Assembly (NCBI GenBank): GCA_964540905.1
Contig: CAZIOS010000004.1
Span: 62,001-126,000 of the forward strand
Length of the DNA stretch: 64,000 nt
Source: VAYN01 sp964540905
GTDB lineage: Bacteria > Actinomycetota > Thermoleophilia > Solirubrobacterales > 70-9
Direction: 5' to 3'
The position numbers and the translations under genes are program-made. Positions 60,726-64,000 of the stretch are shown in pieces (positions within the stretch are counted from its first letter, which is position 1; every line of letters starts with the position of its first letter). Under the pieces are notes generated by a model. The model was given only the letters and a program-made list of their open reading frames with translations, searched no databases and had not been told where the DNA came from.

Positions 60726-60992
60726 GTGCCATCCACCTCAGCTCAACTCGGCGCCGCCATTCGCCGCCTGCGCACGGAGCGCGAACTGAGCGTCGAGAAC
60801 CTCGCCGCGGTCGCCGGCATCCACTGGACGTACCTGTCGGGCATCGAGCGCGAACGGCGCAACCCGAGCTGGAAGGTCCTGAGCGCGATCGCCCAGGCCC
60901 TCGGGGTCAGGGTCTCCCAGATCGCCCGGCTCGCGGAGGAGATGGCCGACTCCGGTGGCTCGCGGCCGGTCCCTCGGCGGCGTCGGGGATAG
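60726..60992 (+). CDS. XRE-family HTH regulator (tandem copy 2)
   Basis: The 88-residue protein has SAQLGAAIRRLRTERELSVENLAAVAGIHWTYLSGIERERRNPSWKVLSAIAQALG, clearly a paralogue of copy 1. It has a basic C-terminal tail (RPVPRRRRG). It is convergent with and overlaps the MFS gene by 86 bases. The gene pair with its upstream dyads looks like a tandem duplication. Confidence 0.8.
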   Translation: MPSTSAQLGAAIRRLRTERELSVENLAAVAGIHWTYLSGIERERRNPSWKVLSAIAQALGVRVSQIARLAEEMADSGGSRPVPRRRRG

Positions 60993-62187
60993 CCGCCGGG
61001 ACGGGCGGCTGCCCGGAGCGCGGGAAGCGGGCGGCGAAAGGCAGGCCCAGCAGCGAGATCGCGGCCATCGCCAGGAAAGCGGCCAGCGGCTCGTGGACCA
61101 GGACCTGAACGATCAGCGCCACCACCAGCCCGCCGAGGTTGCCGGCCATCCAGACGATCGCCCCCGCGGTGCCGGCGGCGGCGCCGGCCAGGCGCTCGGC
61201 GGCGGTGAGGACCACCGGCAGCGCCGGCAGCATCACGAAGCCCATCACCGCGACCACCGCGGCGCGGGCGCCGAGCAGCGAGAAGGCCCCGAGGGCGGCG
61301 CAGCCGACGGCGCTGGTCAGCACGGCGCCGCGCAGGAAGGCGCGCTCGGCGCCGCGGCGGGCGAGCAGCGGCGGCAGCACCGCGCAGCCGGCGATCCCGG
61401 TCAGGACCATCCCGGCCAGCAGAGCGCCCGCGCCCTGTTCGGAGACGCCGGAGGGGTGCAGCAGCGTCTGCAGCCAGGTGGCGAGGGCGACGAAGACGCC
61501 GAAGCCGACGAAGACCAGCCCGCACATCGTCCGCATCGCCGGCAGCGCCCACAGCGCCCGCGCCGCACCACCCTCGATCGCCGCCCTCTCCCCACTCTCC
61601 TGCCCGGGACGGCGCAGGGCCAGGGCGAGCGCCAGGGCGGCGAGAACGGCAAACACCGCCTCGACCGCCAGTAGCCGCTCGATCTGGCCGTGGGCGCCGA
61701 GGGTCGGGCCGAGGATGAGCGCAAAGAGCATGCCGGCGAAGCTGGCGGCCGAGCCGACGGCGATCCCGACGGGGCGCTGGTCGGGGGGCAGGTACTCGCC
61801 GGCGAGCTTGCTGATGGCGCTGAGGACGACGGGCTGGGCGACGGCGATCGCCAGCTGCCCGGCCATCCCCCAGGCGAACGCCGGCCCGCCGAGCCGCAGC
61901 AGGGCGCCGGCCGCCATCAGCGCCCCGCCGGCCGCCAGCGCCGGCCGGAAGTGGCTGTCGAGCAGCCGGCCGGCGGGAATCGCCAGAACCACGTAGAGCA
62001 GCGGGAAGATCTCCGCCAACCAGCCGACCGCGGCCACCGAGACCCCGTAGTAGTGGGCCGTCCCGGTGGCGATCGGGGCGTAGGTGAGCCAGAGCAGCTG
62101 GGTGCCGGCGCAGACGCAGGCAAAGGCGGCGATCACGGTCCAGCCGCCCACGCGAGGCTCCTCAGCGCCCACCGATACCGCGGTCAT
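60907..62187 (-). CDS. MFS transporter, NNP/CynX-like
   Basis: The 426-residue protein has 12 hydrophobic segments (AAFACVCAGTQLLWLTYAPIATGTAHYYGVSVAAVGWL at the start, then PLLYVVLAIPAGRLLDSHFRPAL as motif A region). It resembles nitrate/cyanate-type or sugar MFS transporters more than DHA2 pumps. ATG 62187 is joined (TGATG) to a 23-residue upstream ORF. The substrate is unknown. Confidence 0.78.
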   Translation of the reverse strand: MTAVSVGAEEPRVGGWTVIAAFACVCAGTQLLWLTYAPIATGTAHYYGVSVAAVGWLAEIFPLLYVVLAIPAGRLLDSHFRPALAAGGALMAAGALLRLGGPAFAWGMAGQLAIAVAQPVVLSAISKLAGEYLPPDQRPVGIAVGSAASFAGMLFALILGPTLGAHGQIERLLAVEAVFAVLAALALALALRRPGQESGERAAIEGGAARALWALPAMRTMCGLVFVGFGVFVALATWLQTLLHPSGVSEQGAGALLAGMVLTGIAGCAVLPPLLARRGAERAFLRGAVLTSAVGCAALGAFSLLGARAAVVAVMGFVMLPALPVVLTAAERLAGAAAGTAGAIVWMAGNLGGLVVALIVQVLVHEPLAAFLAMAAISLLGLPFAARFPRSGQPPVPAAIPDAAEGPAASHRSRPSPPRAGRSGRP

Positions 62188-62258
62188 CAGCCGGCCGGGA
62201 TCCCCTCGGCCTGCAGCTCGGCGACGAGGCTGGCGTTGGCTGTGCCGGGATTCACCAT
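62187..62258 (-). CDS. 23-residue upstream ORF (leader-peptide candidate)
   Basis: ATG 62258 gives VNPGTANASLVAELQAEGIP and two more residues before a TGA. The TGA shares bases with the MFS start (TGATG). AGGA lies seven bases upstream. It could couple translation of the transporter, or be a remnant of another gene near the tRNA. Nothing in its sequence is recognised. Confidence 0.35.
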   Translation of the reverse strand: MVNPGTANASLVAELQAEGIPAG

Positions 62259-62310
62259 CGACACATCCTGGCGGACCCGGGTCCGAACCGGCCCCAGGGC
62301 AACTCGGCAA

Positions 62311-62384
62311 CGCGCCTGACAGGATTCGAACCTGTGACCTTCGGTTTCGTAGACCGACGCTCTATCCAACTGAGCTACAGGCGC
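62311..62384 (-). tRNA. tRNA-Arg (anticodon ACG)
   Basis: GCGCCTG (62384-62378) pairs with CAGGCGC. The anticodon loop CTACGAA gives ACG, whose first base TadA (gene at 15744) converts to inosine. The D- and T-arms (ACAGGTTCGAATCCTGT) are standard. CCA is not encoded. No integrase or duplicated end is nearby. Confidence 0.95.
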
Positions 62385-62397
62385 AGGAGCGGGGATT

Positions 62398-62877
62398 CTA
62401 GGCCAGGGGGCGGTCCGGGGGGTGATGGGGGACGATGCGGCCGCGCAGCTCGTCGGCCTTCTCGCCCAGCTCGTGCTCGGCGCGGTGGAGCTCCTCCTGG
62501 GCGCGGTCGAGCTCCTTGCTGCGGGCGTGGAAGAAGGCGCCGAAGGAGCCGGCGAGGGTGGCGACGACGGTGATCGCGTAGATGTCGAAGAAGAGCTCGA
62601 GGACCTTGCCGAACTGGGTGGTGGGGCTGGCGACCGAGGAGGCGGTCAGCAGCTGCGAGACCGAGAAGAGGAAGGCGTCGAAGAGGCTGTGGATCTGGGT
62701 TCCGTGGGCGTGGCGCTCGGAGAGGTAGACGACCAGCGTGCAGACGACGGCGAAGAAGACGGTGACGGTGACGATCGTCGCCAGCCGCCGGCGCAGATGG
62801 GCGTGGGTCGCGGTCGAGCCGCGGGCGACGGCGATCGCCTCGCGGCTGGCGCGGTTGACGTGATGCCGTTTGCTCAA
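62398..62877 (-). CDS. Two-helix channel-like membrane protein without a K+ filter
   Basis: The 159-residue protein has two membrane segments (about 33-52 and 92-112) with a pore-loop-like stretch, AFLFSVSQLLTASSVASPTTQFG, between. That layout matches ion_trans_2 channels, but the TVGYG filter is replaced by ASSVASP. A coiled-coil tail (RSKELDRAQEELHRAEHELGEKADELRG, about 118-145) follows. TTG start, overlapping the thioesterase stop. Possibly a degenerate or non-potassium channel. Confidence 0.65.
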   Translation of the reverse strand: MSKRHHVNRASREAIAVARGSTATHAHLRRRLATIVTVTVFFAVVCTLVVYLSERHAHGTQIHSLFDAFLFSVSQLLTASSVASPTTQFGKVLELFFDIYAITVVATLAGSFGAFFHARSKELDRAQEELHRAEHELGEKADELRGRIVPHHPPDRPLA

Positions 62878-63338
62878 TTGCCCGCGGCGGGCTGTTTCAG
62901 CCGCACGTGCCAGTGCACGGTCGCCCGCGCGACCTCGGTGCCGGCGCCGTCGCTCAGCGTCACCTCGCAGGCGAACTCGACCTTGCCGTCGCGGTCGAGG
63001 GCGGCGATCGCCTCGGTCTTCGGCACGCCGAGCTCGGCCCTGGCCTCGATCGGCCCCTTGGCGATCTTCAGGTAGTCGATCTCGGCGCTGCGGGCGAGCG
63101 GGGTGACGTCGCCCATGCGCTCGGCGAAGGCGCCGACGAAGGCCGCCCCCGAGGCCGTCTCGGCGGCGGTGAAGAGGGCGCCGGCGTGCTGGGAGCCGAC
63201 GTGGTTGGTCAGCTCCGGGCGCTCCGGCAGCACCACCGTCGCCTCGCCCTCGGCGACCCTGGTGACCTCCAGCCCGAGGTGGCCCACGAACGGCACCGCC
63301 TGGGTCATCCCCTGCGCGATCAGCTCGAAGTCGGTCAT
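62874..63338 (-). CDS. Hotdog-fold thioesterase (DUF4442/PaaI-like)
   Basis: The 154-residue protein has VPFVGHLGLEVTRVAEGEATVVLPERPELTNHVGSQHAGALFTAAETASGAAF, the helix and catalytic loop of the hotdog fold. It probably hydrolyses acyl-CoA. TAGGGT is nine bases before the ATG. The downstream channel-like gene is coupled by TTGA. Confidence 0.85.
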   Translation of the reverse strand: MTDFELIAQGMTQAVPFVGHLGLEVTRVAEGEATVVLPERPELTNHVGSQHAGALFTAAETASGAAFVGAFAERMGDVTPLARSAEIDYLKIAKGPIEARAELGVPKTEAIAALDRDGKVEFACEVTLSDGAGTEVARATVHWHVRLKQPAAGN

Positions 63339-63369
63339 GCCCCCGGAACCCTATCCGCCGGAGCGCCGC

Positions 63370-64000
63370 TCAGCGACCGTTGAACTCGGCGTGGCCCGGA
63401 CCCTCGGCGAGGAAGGTCTTGACGGCGCGCCGCAGGTCCTCGGTGGCGAAGAGCTCGCCGGCGTCGCGGCGCACCGCCTCGTCAGCGGCCGGGATCCCGC
63501 CCTCGCGGAAGCGGCGCAGGATGTGCTTGGTCATCGCGTGCGCCCTGGTCGGGCCGGCGGCCAGCTCGGCGGCGAGGGCGCGGGCGCTCGCCTCGAACTC
63601 CGCCGCCGGGAAGATCCGGTTGACGACGCCCCAGCGCTCCATCTCCTCGGCATCGAAGAGCTCGCCGCTGATCACGAAGTGGCGGGCGCGGCCGCTGCCG
63701 GCGCGCTCGGCCAGGCGCTGGGTGCCGCCCATCGACGGCGTCAGCCCGACCACCTTCTCGACCAAGCCGAACTTGGCCGCCGGCGAGGCGACGATCAGGT
63801 CGCAGGCAAGGGCGATCTCGAAGGCGGCGGTCAGGGTCAGCGCGTGGGCGGCGAAGACGACCGGCGCCGGCAGCGTCTCGATCGCCTCGATCGTCCCCAG
63901 CAGCTCCTCCCAGAGCCGGCTCGCCCGCGGCGGCGTCAGCCCGTCGAAGACGTGGACGTCGACGCCGGCGGAGACGGCGCGGCCCTCGGCCCGGATCAGC
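63370..64000 (-). CDS. Enoyl-CoA hydratase/isomerase family protein (partial, C-terminal 209 residues)
   Basis: The frame is open to the window edge. FEIALACDLIVASPAAKFGLVEKVVGLTPSMGGTQRLAERAG is clearly crotonase. The segment that usually holds the oxyanion-hole glycines (G-x-x-x-GGG) reads HALTLTAAFEIALACD, so these glycines are missing. It may be inactive or catalyse something atypical. The N-terminus lies outside the window. Confidence 0.85.
   Translation of the reverse strand, partial: LIRAEGRAVSAGVDVHVFDGLTPPRASRLWEELLGTIEAIETLPAPVVFAAHALTLTAAFEIALACDLIVASPAAKFGLVEKVVGLTPSMGGTQRLAERAGSGRARHFVISGELFDAEEMERWGVVNRIFPAAEFEASARALAAELAAGPTRAHAMTKHILRRFREGGIPAADEAVRRDAGELFATEDLRRAVKTFLAEGPGHAEFNGR

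Noticed and set aside
62187..62369. A 60-residue leftward protein ending at the MFS start
   Set aside because: Its first half is antisense-free tRNA-Arg sequence and therefore not coding; only the last 23 codons are kept as a leader candidate.

Overview
The window is very GC-rich DNA, densely coded on both strands, with short intergenic gaps. Gene content points to a high-GC Gram-positive actinobacterium, most likely of the Thermoleophilia/Solirubrobacterales type. The clues are a radical SAM protein of the mycobacterial Rv2578c family, TetR regulators of the 'RLPRGRHG' style, FHA and Ser/Thr-kinase signalling, GTG/TTG starts, and TANNNT boxes placed directly before start codons. The lineage is inferred from style, not proven by a marker. 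Three tRNAs are present: Ser-CGA, Ser-GGA and Arg-ACG. No rRNA, CRISPR array, prophage, transposase or replication origin was seen. No stretch longer than 300 bases lacks a gene.

Layout. 1-5.1 kb: peptide ABC transporter operon ending in a small ATP-dependent DNA ligase. 5.1-8.2 kb: an intein-split radical SAM gene, a SnoaL-like protein and YtoQ. 8.2-13.4 kb: MFS pump with a MerR regulator, a two-domain dCTP deaminase with a TetR gene, a second TetR gene and a small membrane protein. 13.5-24.7 kb: tRNA-Ser, a PilZ-tailed glycosyltransferase, tRNA-Ser overlapping tadA, a subtilase, a universal stress protein, a 53-residue membrane protein, an MBL-fold enzyme, a large membrane protein, two lipid-modifying enzymes (desaturase, cyclopropane synthase), and an XRE-nucleotidyltransferase pair. 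24.7-32.6 kb: HAD phosphatase, cydAB, pgi-tal-tkt. 32.7-40.2 kb: HipBA-like module, kinase with a beta-propeller, TolB-like protein, FHA regulator, rpiA, a decayed FAD oxidoreductase, and a second XRE-nucleotidyltransferase pair. 40.2-45.4 kb: crotonase-pgl-gnd facing zwf, then an FTR1-type iron permease. 45.4-52.1 kb: RecQ, a secreted glycosidase-like protein, a PQQ-type propeller, SRPBCC, MBL-fold and aldo/keto reductase genes. 52.1-64 kb: three DHA2-type MFS pumps, phosphoesterase, cupin, TetR, SGNH hydrolase, lipoprotein, tandem XRE regulators, another MFS gene, tRNA-Arg, a channel-like protein, a hotdog thioesterase and a partial crotonase.

How the genes fit together. The pentose-phosphate pathway is nearly complete in four transcription units within about 17 kb (pgi, tal, tkt, rpiA, pgl, gnd, zwf; rpe not seen). 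The kinase, TolB-like and FHA genes form a signalling block next to it. Three modules look like toxin-antitoxin pairs, and each has a palindrome across the antitoxin start codon. About twenty genes have a TANNNT hexamer only 5-9 bases before the start codon, which suggests leaderless mRNAs are the norm for transcription-unit heads. Several of these -10 boxes lie in the middle of a dyad. Outstanding single items are an intein inserted exactly at the third cysteine of a radical SAM [4Fe-4S] motif, a heavily frameshifted FAD-oxidoreductase pseudogene, and a set of perfect palindromes, two of which share a 13-base arm core.
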